Shown: positions 30,575 to 39,805, counted from the first letter of the stretch. The stretch is 64,000 bases of DNA from Mycobacteroides sp. LB1 (GCF_013449725.1 NZ_JACCFF010000001.1:1922001-1986000); one strand, 5' to 3'. Numbers and translations: made by a program. The notes: generated from the letters alone by a model not told the origin.

Positions 30575-30752
30575 CGGCTGGCAGGTCTTCGGACTTACAG
30601 GCGTTACCCGGGCTCAGGTTTTCCTACGGGCCGTCGCTTCCCGGGGCTTCCTTAGTGCTTCCCCAGTGCTTAAGACGGCGTTCGTTCCTGCATACCGCTG
30701 CGGGACAGTCCCGGATTCTCACCGGGTTCCCTCTCGTGCCGAACAGCCCTGT
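30575..30752 (-). promoter_or_regulatory. Cobalamin riboswitch upstream of metE
   Basis: On the minus strand this leader holds the conserved core of the B12 aptamer: GGTGAGAATCCGG (30723 to 30711), CCCGCAGCGGT (30704 to 30694) and the B12 box AAGTCCGAAGACCTGCCA (30596 to 30579), in the right order. It lies 150 bases before the metE start. Binding of adenosyl- or methylcobalamin is expected to switch metE off when the B12-dependent MetH can work. The boundaries are approximate. Confidence 0.93.
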
Positions 30753-30853
30753 TGGGCGGCGCTTCACTCGATGCTGGCATCGGCCGAAACCGATACCAGC
30801 AGACCAGCTGCATCTTCATCATATGCACGCTGGCTCGTGCAATTATTAGCGAC

Positions 30854-30868
30854 TACTCTCTAATATTG
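30854..30868 (+). promoter_or_regulatory. Predicted leaderless promoter of thioesterase gene
   Basis: TACTCT (30854-30859) fits the mycobacterial -10 pattern TAnnnT and ends 8 bases before the GTG start at 30868. No ribosome site is present between them. This spacing is that of a leaderless transcript starting at or next to the start codon. Confidence 0.45.
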
Positions 30869-31287
30869 TGATCACCCTGGATCAGGCCCGACAGGTGCTC
30901 GATGCGCAGCCATTCAGTCGCCTCCTGGGCGCCTCCATCAGCCGGCTCGATGAGTCCGGAATTCAGCTCTCGCTCGACATCCGCGACGAGCTGCGGCAGC
31001 AGAGCGGGTTCATTCACGGCGGGGTGCTGAGTTACCTCGCCGATAACGCGATCACCTACGCCTGCGCCCTTGGCCTGGGCGGGGACATCGTGACCAGCGG
31101 ATACACCATTGAGTACGTGGCCCCCGCGCGCGACGGTCTGCGTCTGCTCGCCGACGCATCCCTGGTGAGCTCGGGTCGCACCAAGGCGCTCGGCCGCTGC
31201 GAGATCTCCGTCGAGGATCACGACGGGCACACCAAGCTGGTCGCGGTCGCCCAGGGCACGAGCATGGTCCGGCGCCGTGGGGCGTAA
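30868..31287 (+). CDS. PaaI-family acyl-CoA thioesterase
   Basis: 139 aa hot-dog thioesterase. The catalytic loop is SGFIHGGVLSYLADNAITYA, with the conserved HGG and the downstream acidic residue. It hydrolyses acyl- or aryl-CoA esters in the cytoplasm. Starts with GTG at 30868 and lacks a ribosome site, so it may be leaderless. It is divergent from metE and overlaps the following tetR-family gene by 11 bases, forming a two-gene operon. Confidence 0.85.
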   Translation: MITLDQARQVLDAQPFSRLLGASISRLDESGIQLSLDIRDELRQQSGFIHGGVLSYLADNAITYACALGLGGDIVTSGYTIEYVAPARDGLRLLADASLVSSGRTKALGRCEISVEDHDGHTKLVAVAQGTSMVRRRGA

Positions 31288-31873
31288 GCCGCAGTACACC
31301 GCGGACGACATCCTCGATGCGGCCCTGAGCTTGGTGGCTTCGGGTGGGCCGTCGGCTGCCACCGCGGCCGCCGTCGGGAAGGTCCTGGGCGCACCCTCAG
31401 GTTCGGTGTACCACCGGTTCGCCAGCCGGGATGAGCTCGTGGCCCGCCTCTGGCTGCGGTCCATCACGCGCTACCAGGACGGGATACTTGCTGCGCTCGC
31501 GATGCCCGACCCCGACGACGCACTGGCGGCGACGATCGATCACGCCTTCGACTGGACCCAGCAGAACCGCAACGAGGCACTGCTGCTACTCCAGTACGAG
31601 AAGGCCGATCTGGTCGCCCACTGGCCCGATACCCTCGCAGCCGAGCTCACGTCGCTGAACTCTCGGGTGCGAAAGGCATTACGCGAGTACGCCGAACGTC
31701 GCTTCGAGGCGGTGACTCACGAGCTGCTCGACAAGATGGTGTTCACACTGATCGACATGCCGTATGCCGCGATACGCCGGCATCTACCCGATAGGGGCGA
31801 GCCCGCACCATGGCTTCGCGAGTTCATCCACTCCAGCGCGCGGAACCTTCTCTCGGGAGCGGAGGGAAGCTAG
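31277..31873 (+). CDS. TetR-family transcriptional regulator
   Basis: 198 aa. The N-terminal TetR helix-turn-helix spans about residues 8-50 (AATAAAVGKVLGAPSGSVYHRFASRDEL). The ligand-binding half has the LLLLQYEKADLV segment. A GTG start overlaps the thioesterase gene, so the regulator probably controls that operon or the convergent fadD8. Its stop codon shares bases with the fadD8 stop (CTAG at 31870-31873). Confidence 0.85.
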   Translation: MGRKPQYTADDILDAALSLVASGGPSAATAAAVGKVLGAPSGSVYHRFASRDELVARLWLRSITRYQDGILAALAMPDPDDALAATIDHAFDWTQQNRNEALLLLQYEKADLVAHWPDTLAAELTSLNSRVRKALREYAERRFEAVTHELLDKMVFTLIDMPYAAIRRHLPDRGEPAPWLREFIHSSARNLLSGAEGS

Positions 31874-33459
31874 ACCGCCGCGTACTTCTGACGCAGGGCC
31901 TTCTTGTCCAGCTTTCCCAGCGCGGTCAACGGCAGCGACTCGGCGACGATCACGTGCTTGGGCGACTGCACCGAGCCCTTGCGATCCTTCACCGCGGCCT
32001 GAATCTCGGACGTCATCTTGGAGACCGCGCCACCGCTACGGTCGGCATCGGCGCGCAGCACCACGATCGCCGTCACCGCTTCACCCCACTTCTCGTCGGG
32101 CACCCCGATGACCCCGACCTGCGCGACCGACGGATGTTCGGCGACAACGTCCTCCACCTCGCGCGGGAAGACGTTGAAACCACCGGTGACGATCATGTCC
32201 TTGGTCCGGTCGACGATGAACCAGAAGCCGTCCTCATCCTCGCGCGCGATATCGCCGGTGCGCAGCCAGCCGTTCTTGAAGGTGTCGGCCGTCTGCTCGG
32301 GCAGTTCCCAATAACCGCCTGCCACCAAGGGCCCCGCCACACAGATCTCGCCGGGCTCACCCTGCTTCACCGGCTGGTCGTTCTCGCCGAGCAGCGCGGT
32401 GCGCAGGAATGCCGAGGGCCTGCCGCAGCTGGAGAGCCGCTTGGCATCGTGATCGCCCTTGGCCAGGTAGCTGATCACCATGGGCGCCTCGGACTGGCCG
32501 AAGTACTGCGCGAAGATCGGTCCGAAACGCTCGATGGCCTCCGCCAGCCGCACCGGGTTGATGGCCGAGGCGCCGTAGTAGACGGTCTGCAGCGAGGACA
32601 GGTCGCGGGTGTGTGAATCCGGATGGTCCATCAGCGCGTAGATCATCGAGGGCACCAGCATGGTGGCGGTGATCTTGTGCTCTTCGATCGCCTGCAGGAC
32701 GGCACCCGCATCGAACTTCGGCACCACCACCATCGACCCACCCTTCATCAGGGTCGGCATGAAGAACGCGGCCCCGGCATGTGAAAGCGGGGTGCACATC
32801 AGGAATTTGGGGCGCTCAGGCCACTCCCACTCGGCCAGCTGGATCTGCGTCATGGTGAGAATCGACTGCGAGGTTCCGATGACGCCCTTGGGCTTACCTG
32901 TCGTCCCACCCGTGTAGGTGAGCCCGTTGATGTGTTCGGGTGACAGGTTGATCGGCACCAGCGGCTTCGCCGCAAAGCCCGCAGCCACGGCAACCAAGTC
33001 GTGCCCCACCCCGGCCAGTTCCGCCGGAACGGGCCCGAGCGTCAGCACTCGGGTCAGCGTCGGCACCTTCTCCACCAATGCGGCGGCACGCTCCACGAAC
33101 TGCGGCGTCGGGTCGATGACGATCGTGGTGATCTTGGCATCGGCCAGCACATAGGCATGGTCATCGAGGGACCCGAGCGGGTGCAGCGCGGTGCGTCGGG
33201 TGCCCAGCAGCTGCCCGGCCCCGATCACCAATAACACCTCGGGGCGGTTGAGCGCCAGCATGCCCTGACCGTCAGTCGGATCGGGCACCAGCGAAGTGAA
33301 AGCCTGGATGTACCTGCTGATCTCATCGGCCATCTGGGCGCCGGTGAGGGTCACATCCCCGAGTACCAGCGCGGGCACGCTCGCATTCTTTTTCAGGGCA
33401 GCAACCAGCAGGTGCCCGGAGTTGATCGACCCGTGCAGCGGGTCAAAGAGATCAGGCAT
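31870..33459 (-). CDS. fadD8: FadD8-like fatty-acid-CoA ligase
   Basis: 529 aa acyl-adenylate-forming enzyme, collinear with M. tuberculosis FadD8 (Rv0551c). ATP-binding motif YTGGTTGKPKGV, then YFGQSEAPMV, GWLRTGDIAREDEDGFWF, VTGGFNVFPREVEDV and the catalytic Lys of LPLTALGKLDKKAL. It activates fatty acids to acyl-CoA via acyl-AMP. GAGGAG just upstream supports the ATG. A KstR-type operator 46 bases upstream suggests cholesterol/lipid regulation. Confidence 0.9.
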   Translation of the reverse strand: MPDLFDPLHGSINSGHLLVAALKKNASVPALVLGDVTLTGAQMADEISRYIQAFTSLVPDPTDGQGMLALNRPEVLLVIGAGQLLGTRRTALHPLGSLDDHAYVLADAKITTIVIDPTPQFVERAAALVEKVPTLTRVLTLGPVPAELAGVGHDLVAVAAGFAAKPLVPINLSPEHINGLTYTGGTTGKPKGVIGTSQSILTMTQIQLAEWEWPERPKFLMCTPLSHAGAAFFMPTLMKGGSMVVVPKFDAGAVLQAIEEHKITATMLVPSMIYALMDHPDSHTRDLSSLQTVYYGASAINPVRLAEAIERFGPIFAQYFGQSEAPMVISYLAKGDHDAKRLSSCGRPSAFLRTALLGENDQPVKQGEPGEICVAGPLVAGGYWELPEQTADTFKNGWLRTGDIAREDEDGFWFIVDRTKDMIVTGGFNVFPREVEDVVAEHPSVAQVGVIGVPDEKWGEAVTAIVVLRADADRSGGAVSKMTSEIQAAVKDRKGSVQSPKHVIVAESLPLTALGKLDKKALRQKYAAV

Positions 33460-33505
33460 CGCACTCCTCAGTGAATAGTCGCCGATCAGCCACTTCGCTC
33501 GACGT

Positions 33506-33519
33506 TAGAACATGTTCTA
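33506..33519. promoter_or_regulatory. KstR-type operator TAGAACATGTTCTA
   Basis: A perfect 14-base palindrome that fits the KstR consensus TAGAAC-N2-GTTCTA of mycobacterial cholesterol-catabolism genes. It sits 47-60 bases before the fadD8 start codon. The sequence match is exact; control by KstR is inference. Confidence 0.75.
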
Positions 33520-33619
33520 GTTTTGGGCAAGAACGAGCCCGTCAGCGCCACTATGGCGTGCCAAATCGGATTGCCGCACAGTCGGCCGCAACCGGCGCGC
33601 TCTTCGGTGAGGCTTGGGC

Positions 33620-34717
33620 TCAGGACGCGGTAAGTCCCTTGGCCCGCAGTGTGTCCCGCGAGCCCCACAGCGTCGACGTAACCTCTGCTCGCACCAACGG
33701 GACAACCTCTTCGGCGAATCGGTGCAGGGTGTCCTTCTGTTCCTCGAAATCGGCCTCGGGACTCAGCGAGATCGATTGGAACTCGTGACCGAAGGCGTCA
33801 TGCCACTCCACGATCTTCTCGGCCACCCGTTCCGGCGATCCGGCCAGCACCGGCCCCCGATCGGCCGCGTCCTCGATGGATTCGAAGGACGGAAACTTGC
33901 CGACGGCCTTCGGATGGTCCTTGAGCTTGGCCATCTGCGCCAGCCTGGCCTCGTAGATCGGCCGGTACTGCGCGATGGCCTGTTCGGTTGTATCTGCCAG
34001 ATAGAGGCCACCCGATCCTGCGCCCACGTACAGCTGCGCCGGGTCGTGCCCGTTCTCCGCGTAAAGCTCGCGATACCTGTCGATGAGAACCTTGTAGTTC
34101 TCCTTGGGCTGCAGGGCATTTGCGGTGACGATCGGGTCACCCCACTTGGCGGCGAGTTCGACGGCGAACGTCGAGGTCGCCGACCCATGCCAGATCCGGA
34201 ACGGTCCGTCGTACGGCCGGGGCAGCGTGGTGGCGTCGGTAAGCGGATGCCGGTGCACCCCCGTCCAGTCGACGTGTTCCTCACGAAGGAGTCGACGCAA
34301 TAGCTCGTAGTTCTCCTGCAGGTACTCGTACTGCTTGGCGATATCGAGTCCCATCAACGGGTACTGCCGGTCCTCATTGCCCTTCCCGATGACGATCTCC
34401 AGGCGACCGCGGCTCAGCTGGTCGATGGTGGCGAAGTCCTCGGCGGCGCGCACCGGGTCCAGCAGGGACAGCACCGTAACGCCGGTCGATAACAGGATTC
34501 GGTCGGTGGCGGCGGCCAGCGCACCCAGCAGCACGGTCGGAGCCGAGGAGAGCACGTCTCCCGCATGCCGTTCCCCGACCGCGAAGGAGTCGAAGCCCAG
34601 GCTCTCGGCCAGTACCGCAGTCTCGACCACGCGGTTCAGTCGGTCGGCGGCGGGCGTCAACGCCCCCGTCGTGGGGTTTGGTAGGTAGAAGACAATGTCG
34701 AGAAGCTGAAAGCGCAC
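33620..34717 (-). CDS. LLM-class flavin-dependent oxidoreductase
   Basis: 365 aa luciferase-like monooxygenase-fold protein. It begins MRFQLLDIVFYLPNP and carries the conserved LAESLGFDSFAVGERH, LLSTGVTVLSLLDPVRAAEDFATIDQLSRGR and RPYDGPFRIWHG segments. It uses FMN or F420; which one cannot be decided here. The GTG at 34717 gives the usual family N-terminus, with an ATG five codons upstream as an alternative. Divergent from a VOC-family gene. Confidence 0.87.
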   Translation of the reverse strand: MRFQLLDIVFYLPNPTTGALTPAADRLNRVVETAVLAESLGFDSFAVGERHAGDVLSSAPTVLLGALAAATDRILLSTGVTVLSLLDPVRAAEDFATIDQLSRGRLEIVIGKGNEDRQYPLMGLDIAKQYEYLQENYELLRRLLREEHVDWTGVHRHPLTDATTLPRPYDGPFRIWHGSATSTFAVELAAKWGDPIVTANALQPKENYKVLIDRYRELYAENGHDPAQLYVGAGSGGLYLADTTEQAIAQYRPIYEARLAQMAKLKDHPKAVGKFPSFESIEDAADRGPVLAGSPERVAEKIVEWHDAFGHEFQSISLSPEADFEEQKDTLHRFAEEVVPLVRAEVTSTLWGSRDTLRAKGLTAS

Positions 34718-34768
34718 ACCACCAGTATGCATAAGCGGACTTCGGTCCGGCAGGGAGGAAATGCTCTG

Positions 34769-35446
34769 ATGATCACCGAACTGGACTCGGTGCTTCTGGA
34801 CGTTCCAAATCTCGCTGACGCAAAGGCCGCCTACTCGCGGCTGCTCGGCACCGAAACTCCGCACCCCCAGCTCTACCTCGGGCTCCCCGAATGGGCACCG
34901 CACCCCGGGATGCTGTTTCGTGTCGAGGACCTATCGTCCACTGCTCGGATCCTCGAACGCCGCGGCCTCTCGCTGACTTCTCGCGGAGACCTCGCGACGG
35001 GACAGGCCGACGGACTCACCCTGGGATTGACTGAACGACCGGACGCGCCCGCACGGTCAGCCCCCGAGAGCGGCCAGATTGATCACCTGGTGCTGTTCTC
35101 CCCCAACCGCGACAGGATCATCGCGACGCTGTGCGGACGGCTCGGATTTGACCTGCGTTTGGATCGCTTGCAGCCCTGGGGTGTCCACCAATTGTTCTTC
35201 CGGTGCGCGGGCCTGGTGGTTGAGGTTGTACTCCGCACCGACGAGGCAGCCGACCCCGCCGGACCCGACTCGCTGTGGGGAATCGCCTGGCGCACCGCCG
35301 ATATCGACGCCTCGTATGCCCGTCTGACGGCGGCCGATGTCACGCTCAGCGATATCCGAGACGGCCACAAGCCCGGAACACGGGTTGCCACCGTCAAAGA
35401 TCCGGGGCTGGCGGTCCCCACAATCCTGATCGAACAACGTTCCTGA
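34769..35446 (+). CDS. VOC-family (glyoxalase/dioxygenase fold) protein
   Basis: 225 aa with two related halves, each a VOC beta-alpha-beta module: ITELDSVLLDVPNLADAKAAYSRLLGTE and GQIDHLVLFSPNRDRIIATLCGRLGFDLR. His in QIDHLVL and Glu in VVEVVLR are possible metal ligands in the second half; the first half lacks an obvious His ligand. GGGAGGAA precedes the ATG at 34769. Function unknown; divergent from the LLM oxidoreductase with a 51-base gap. Confidence 0.75.
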   Translation: MITELDSVLLDVPNLADAKAAYSRLLGTETPHPQLYLGLPEWAPHPGMLFRVEDLSSTARILERRGLSLTSRGDLATGQADGLTLGLTERPDAPARSAPESGQIDHLVLFSPNRDRIIATLCGRLGFDLRLDRLQPWGVHQLFFRCAGLVVEVVLRTDEAADPAGPDSLWGIAWRTADIDASYARLTAADVTLSDIRDGHKPGTRVATVKDPGLAVPTILIEQRS

Positions 35447-35487
35447 TCGAACGACGCCCTTGAGCGAACACCGCTAGCTTGGTTGTC

Positions 35488-36369
35488 ATGACGACTCCGA
35501 ACCCCGGAAGCTGGCAACCCGACCCCGACGGACGATTCGAATTCCGCTGGCATGACGGCCAGCGCTGGACGGATCAAGTCGCACACCAGGGCAAGGTCAG
35601 TGCGGCTCCGCTGGGCGGCCCCGCACCGGCCGGGCCACAGGTCACCCAGCAGGCGCCGGCACAACCGGCGGCAGCGGCGCAGGCCGTCGGCAACGGATTC
35701 TCCGGCATCACCGGAGAATTGGTGGACGGACGGTTCAGCGAGAACGAGGCCACACCGATCTCCAACCAGAACGCGAAGCTGCTGCGCGTACGGCTCGGCG
35801 AGCCGTTCCTGGCACGCCAGGGGTCGATGGTCGCCTACCAGGGCAATGTCGACTTCTCGTTCGAGGGCGGCGGTGCGGCCAAGTTCCTCAAGAAGGCACT
35901 GACCGGCGAGGGCCTGCCGCTGATGCGGTGCTCGGGCCAAGGCGATGTGTTCCTTGCCGAGCGCGCCTTCGATGTGCACCTGCTGAATCTGAACAACGCA
36001 GGTCTGTCGATCAGCGGTAAGAACGTGTTGGCCTTCTCCGCGGGACTGAACTGGAACATCGAACGGGTAAAGGGCGCCAGCATGGTGACGGGCGGTCTGT
36101 TCAACACGACACTGCGTGGCACCGGTTGGGTCGCGTTGACCACCGACGGTCCGCCTGTCGTCCTCAACGCCGCCGAGGCGCCGACCTTCGCCGACACCAA
36201 TGCGGTGGTGGCCTGGTCGGCGAACCTGCAGACCCAACTCAAGACAAGCTTCAAGGCCGGTGCCCTCATCGGCCGCGGCTCGGGCGAGGCCCTCCAGGTT
36301 TCGTTCCAGGGTCAGGGGTTCGTCATCGTGCAACCGTCCGAGGGCGTCCCCGTCGTCACGGCGGGCTAG
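35488..36369 (+). CDS. DUF2510 plus AIM24-family protein
   Basis: 293 aa with two parts. Residues 5-35 form a DUF2510 module (SWQPDPDGRFEFRWHDGQRW), common at the N-terminus of actinobacterial membrane-linked proteins. After an Ala/Pro/Gln linker, about residues 70-290 form an AIM24/TerD-like beta domain (MVAYQGNVDFSFEG, LLNLNNAGLSISGKNVLAF). No enzymatic motif is seen. Its stop shares the tetranucleotide CTAG with the convergent IclR gene. Confidence 0.82.
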   Translation: MTTPNPGSWQPDPDGRFEFRWHDGQRWTDQVAHQGKVSAAPLGGPAPAGPQVTQQAPAQPAAAAQAVGNGFSGITGELVDGRFSENEATPISNQNAKLLRVRLGEPFLARQGSMVAYQGNVDFSFEGGGAAKFLKKALTGEGLPLMRCSGQGDVFLAERAFDVHLLNLNNAGLSISGKNVLAFSAGLNWNIERVKGASMVTGGLFNTTLRGTGWVALTTDGPPVVLNAAEAPTFADTNAVVAWSANLQTQLKTSFKAGALIGRGSGEALQVSFQGQGFVIVQPSEGVPVVTAG

Positions 36370-37220
36370 TTCAACAATTCCGAAAGTTCCCGCGCCCCTC
36401 GCGTCAGCGTCGTGATGAGGGCTTCCCGCTCGGCGCGAGTCGCACCGGGCAGCAGCGGGCCCAGCTGAAGTTCATACGTGGCATCGGCACCCTCGAAGAT
36501 CGGCGCCGCCAGATAACTGATCGGGAGCACATCGTCGGATCCCAGTTCGCCGCGCGAATAGGGACGCGAGGTGAGCCGGGACAGCTGTCGCAGCAGCCGT
36601 TCTCGCAGAGCCGCCTCCATCACCTCCGAGCCCACCGAACCGAGCAAGTCCGAGAGCAGGTCAACCATCCCGGTGTCATCATGATCGGGGCCGTAGACCA
36701 CGTATCCGCAGTCGGAAACCTGCTGTACGAGGCGCTGACCGGAACGCGCACTCAGTCGACGAGCAGTACCGAGCCACTGTGACCGTTCGTCGGAGGAGCG
36801 CCACGGCATGACCGCCGAACCCGCCGGAAATGCCAGCGGAATGGTCTGGCCGACCGCAAATCCGGCGACGGCCCTGCGACCGGCCTGCGCCTTGGCGACG
36901 ATCGTCAACGTCTTCGCACTGATTCGGCTGACGGTCGCTCCCGCCTGCGCCTCCACCGCGATTCGGGCGAGCATTTCCTGAATCTCCCGAGGCATGGCGG
37001 TGTCAACCGCGCGTGGGAGAGCCGATCCAATGCGATACCGAAGCTCATCGTCACGCGCCACCCACCCCGCGGCCTCCAGCTCGTTCACCACCGCGGTCGC
37101 GGTGGCCCGAGAAATACCAGTGGTCGTGGCGATCTCACTAACCGACTTGGGTTGGGTTGTGGCAGCAAGCATTTCCACGATCTGCACGACGCGAGCAGTC
37201 GGCGGTGAGATGGCCGGCAT
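36366..37220 (-). CDS. IclR-family transcriptional regulator
   Basis: 284 aa. An N-terminal winged helix covers about residues 8-60 (SVSEIATTTGISRATATAVVNELEAAGWV), followed by an IclR-type effector domain. It is divergent from an SDR/reductase operon, and the gap carries a perfect palindrome, so it probably controls those genes and itself. The effector is unknown. Confidence 0.83.
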   Translation of the reverse strand: MPAISPPTARVVQIVEMLAATTQPKSVSEIATTTGISRATATAVVNELEAAGWVARDDELRYRIGSALPRAVDTAMPREIQEMLARIAVEAQAGATVSRISAKTLTIVAKAQAGRRAVAGFAVGQTIPLAFPAGSAVMPWRSSDERSQWLGTARRLSARSGQRLVQQVSDCGYVVYGPDHDDTGMVDLLSDLLGSVGSEVMEAALRERLLRQLSRLTSRPYSRGELGSDDVLPISYLAAPIFEGADATYELQLGPLLPGATRAEREALITTLTRGARELSELLN

Positions 37221-37264
37221 AGGTACTCCCCTCTTGCGCGATGCGAGGTCCAGGTCTACAGTGC

Positions 37265-37300
37265 ATCGACTATTCGCCCCAAGGTAGTCGAATATTCGAC
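37265..37300. promoter_or_regulatory. Palindromic operator between IclR and SDR genes
   Basis: GTCGAATATTCGAC (37287-37300) is a perfect 14-base palindrome ending 12 bases before the SDR start. A related TCGACTATTCG lies upstream near 37266. The two sites flank the middle of the 92-base divergent gap and fit a dimeric repressor such as the adjacent IclR protein. Confidence 0.6.
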
Positions 37301-37312
37301 ACGGAGGTAGAG

Positions 37313-38104
37313 ATGATTCTGGACCGATTCAGGCTCGACGGCAACGTCGCGGTCGTTACCGGGGCGGGCCGCGGACTCGGTGCGGCGATCGCCGTGGCCT
37401 TTGCGCAGGCGGGCGCCGATGTGGTCATCGCCTCGCGCACCGAATCCCAGCTGCGGGAGGTCGCCGAGAAGGTGGAGGCGACGGGACGTCAGGCGGAGGT
37501 CGTCGTCGCCGACCTCTCCGATACCGAAGCGTCCGCTTCCCTGGCACAGAAGGCCGTCGACCGGTTCGGGCGACTTGACATCGTCGTCAACAACGTGGGT
37601 GGCACCATGCCGAAACCCTTCCTGGACACCACCAATGAGGATCTCGCCGAGGCCTTCTCCTTCAATGTCCTCAACGGGCATGCGCTGGTGCGTGCCGCCG
37701 TGCCACACCTACTCAAGTCGGACAACGCGTCGGTCATCAACATCACGTCCACCATGGGCCGCCTACCCGGGCGGGCCTTCCTCGGATACTGCACGGCCAA
37801 GGGCGCACTCGCTCACTACACGCGCACCGCGGCAATGGATCTGAGCCCGCGGATTCGTGTCAACGGCATCGCCCCCGGATCCATCCTCACCTCGGCATTG
37901 GAAATCGTCGCGAGCAATGACGAAGTGCGTGGGACGTTGGAGAAGAACACCCCCCTGCACCGGTTGGGCGATCCGACCGATATCGCCGCGGCCGCGCTCT
38001 ATCTCGCATCACCTGCCGGCAGCTTTCTCACCGGCAAGGTTCTCGAGGTCGACGGTGGCCTGATCGCCCCCAACCTCGACATCCCCCTTCCGGACCTTTC
38101 ATGA
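37313..38104 (+). CDS. Short-chain dehydrogenase/reductase
   Basis: 263 aa classical SDR: cofactor motif [16 protein letters not shown], catalytic Ser in INITSTMG and Tyr-Lys in YCTAK. GGAGGT precedes the ATG at 37313. The C-terminus has [12 protein letters not shown], standard for the family. It overlaps the next gene by 4 bases, so the two enzymes likely act in one pathway under the divergent IclR regulator. Confidence 0.87.
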   Translation: MILDRFRLDGNVAVVTGAGRGLGAAIAVAFAQAGADVVIASRTESQLREVAEKVEATGRQAEVVVADLSDTEASASLAQKAVDRFGRLDIVVNNVGGTMPKPFLDTTNEDLAEAFSFNVLNGHALVRAAVPHLLKSDNASVINITSTMGRLPGRAFLGYCTAKGALAHYTRTAAMDLSPRIRVNGIAPGSILTSALEIVASNDEVRGTLEKNTPLHRLGDPTDIAAAALYLASPAGSFLTGKVLEVDGGLIAPNLDIPLPDLS

Positions 38105-39174
38105 GCAAGGCACGTGTGGCCGTATGGGGCACAGGCAATGTCGGCCGGCATGCGCTTGCCGGGGTGATCACCGATCCGAACATGGAACTCGTCGGCGTAT
38201 GGGTTTCCGGACCGGACAAGGCCGGTAAGGATGCGGGCGAGCTCGCCGGGCTCGACATCACCACCGGGGTCACCGCAACCAACGACGCCGCGGAGATCCT
38301 CGCGCTCAAGCCCGACTGTGTTGTCTACACGGCGATGACCGACAACCGGTTGATGGAAGCTCTCGAAGACCAGCGCTCGATTCTGGCGGCCGGTATCAAT
38401 ATCGCCGCCAGCGCTCCGGTGTTCCTGCAGTACCCGTGGGGCGTCCTGCCCGAGAACATGCTTGAACCCATTGAAACCGCGGCACGGGAAGGTAATTCGT
38501 CGATCTTCGTCGGCGGTATCGATCCCGGATTCGCCAACGATCTGCTGCCGCTCGCGCTGATGGGCACCTGCCAGCGCATCGACGAGGTGCGCTGTATCGA
38601 GGTTGTCGACTACGCGACCTATGACAGCGCGACGGTGATGTTCGACGTCATGGGATTCGGCAAGCCGATGGACGAGACGCCGATGCTGCTGCAGCCGGGC
38701 GTGTTGTCCCTGGCCTGGGGTTCGGTGGTGCGTCAGCTCGCGAAGGGCCTCGGCATCGAGTTGGACGAAGTCATCGAGATGTACGAAAAGCTACCCGCCC
38801 CAGAGGATTTCGAGATCTCCTCGGGACATATCCCGGCCGGCACCATGGCGGCACTACATTTCGAGGTGCGCGGCATGAAGGACGGCAAGGCCGTGACGGT
38901 CCTCGAGCATTTCACCCGCCTGCGCGAGGATCTGGCGCCGGACTGGCCTCAGCCCGCACACGAAGGCGGCACCTACCGCGTCGAGATCACCGGGGAGCCC
39001 AGCTACATCTTGGATTTGGGCTCGTTCAGCGCGCACGGCGATCATAACTACGCGAACCTGATCGCGACCGCGATGCGTGTGGTCAACGCGGTCCCGGCCG
39101 TCGTCGCGGCCGATGCCGGTATCCGCACGACGCTGGATCTACCGCTGATCACGGGAGTGGGCAGGGCGGGCTAG
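38101..39174 (+). CDS. DapB-like NAD(P)-binding oxidoreductase
   Basis: 357 aa with an N-terminal Rossmann fold ([18 protein letters not shown]) resembling dihydrodipicolinate reductase and 2,4-diaminopentanoate dehydrogenase. The family is abundant in mycobacteria and linked to lipid or sterol operons, with no defined substrate. The central domain has [21 protein letters not shown]. Translationally coupled to the SDR through an ATGA overlap. Confidence 0.78.
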   Translation: MSKARVAVWGTGNVGRHALAGVITDPNMELVGVWVSGPDKAGKDAGELAGLDITTGVTATNDAAEILALKPDCVVYTAMTDNRLMEALEDQRSILAAGINIAASAPVFLQYPWGVLPENMLEPIETAAREGNSSIFVGGIDPGFANDLLPLALMGTCQRIDEVRCIEVVDYATYDSATVMFDVMGFGKPMDETPMLLQPGVLSLAWGSVVRQLAKGLGIELDEVIEMYEKLPAPEDFEISSGHIPAGTMAALHFEVRGMKDGKAVTVLEHFTRLREDLAPDWPQPAHEGGTYRVEITGEPSYILDLGSFSAHGDHNYANLIATAMRVVNAVPAVVAADAGIRTTLDLPLITGVGRAG

Positions 39175-39199
39175 AGCTGCCGGGGCCGGCGAGTGAAGG

Positions 39200-39775
39200 T
39201 TAGGCGGTGGATTCGGACGGGACGTACAACCGCACAAGCTCCGCCAAACGTTGCCCGACATCGTCGAGTGTCTCGGTCGACTGCTCCGCAATCGACATGA
39301 TCACCGCGCCTTCGATCGCGGCGATCATCGTTCTCGCCAGTGAGCGCGCGGTATCCGCGCCCACCCCGTGGTTCTCCAGCCGTCCGGCAAGAAGCGCCTG
39401 CCAATCCCGGAACGCCTCGGCAGCCACCTCGGCTGCCTTAGGCGCCTCGGTGCGCCCCAACACGGCAGCGACGATCGGGCAACCGGCCTGCATCTCGGTC
39501 TCGCCGAGTTGCGCCTTCCATAGCTCGATAAACATCTGAATCCCCCGCACCGGGTCAATCCCGTCGCCGGCCGTCTTGATGATGTCCGTGAGCGCTTGTC
39601 CCGCGAGACGAGTCGCCTCGGCGACCAGCTCCTGCTTACCGCCCGGGAAGTTCAGGTAGATGGTCCGCCGCGAGACACCGCTGTCCTCGAGCAGCGCGTT
39701 GAGACCAGTTCCCGCGACGCCCCTGCGCCGCACCAAACCAGTCACGCTGGTGATCAAGGTGTCACGTGCCGACAT
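39200..39775 (-). CDS. TetR-family regulator of the divergent OYE gene
   Basis: 191 aa. The DNA-binding domain is at residues 5-50 (GTGLNALLEDSGVSRRTIYLNFPGGKQELV). The C-terminal domain begins with EMQAGCPIVAAVLGR, a pattern shared with TetR proteins such as LfrR/YxaF-type regulators. GGAGG 7 bases before the ATG fixes the start. It faces an old yellow enzyme gene and two copies of the same palindrome lie between them, typical of an electrophile-responsive repressor. Confidence 0.87.
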   Translation of the reverse strand: MSARDTLITSVTGLVRRRGVAGTGLNALLEDSGVSRRTIYLNFPGGKQELVAEATRLAGQALTDIIKTAGDGIDPVRGIQMFIELWKAQLGETEMQAGCPIVAAVLGRTEAPKAAEVAAEAFRDWQALLAGRLENHGVGADTARSLARTMIAAIEGAVIMSIAEQSTETLDDVGQRLAELVRLYVPSESTA

Positions 39776-39805
39776 CCCGCCTGCCTCCAAACTTGTCAGG
39801 TGTTA

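Noticed and set aside
35083..36333. 416-codon antisense frame opposite VOC and AIM24 genes
   Set aside because: Composition is repetitive and charged, typical of third-position G/C bias; the plus-strand genes carry known domains.
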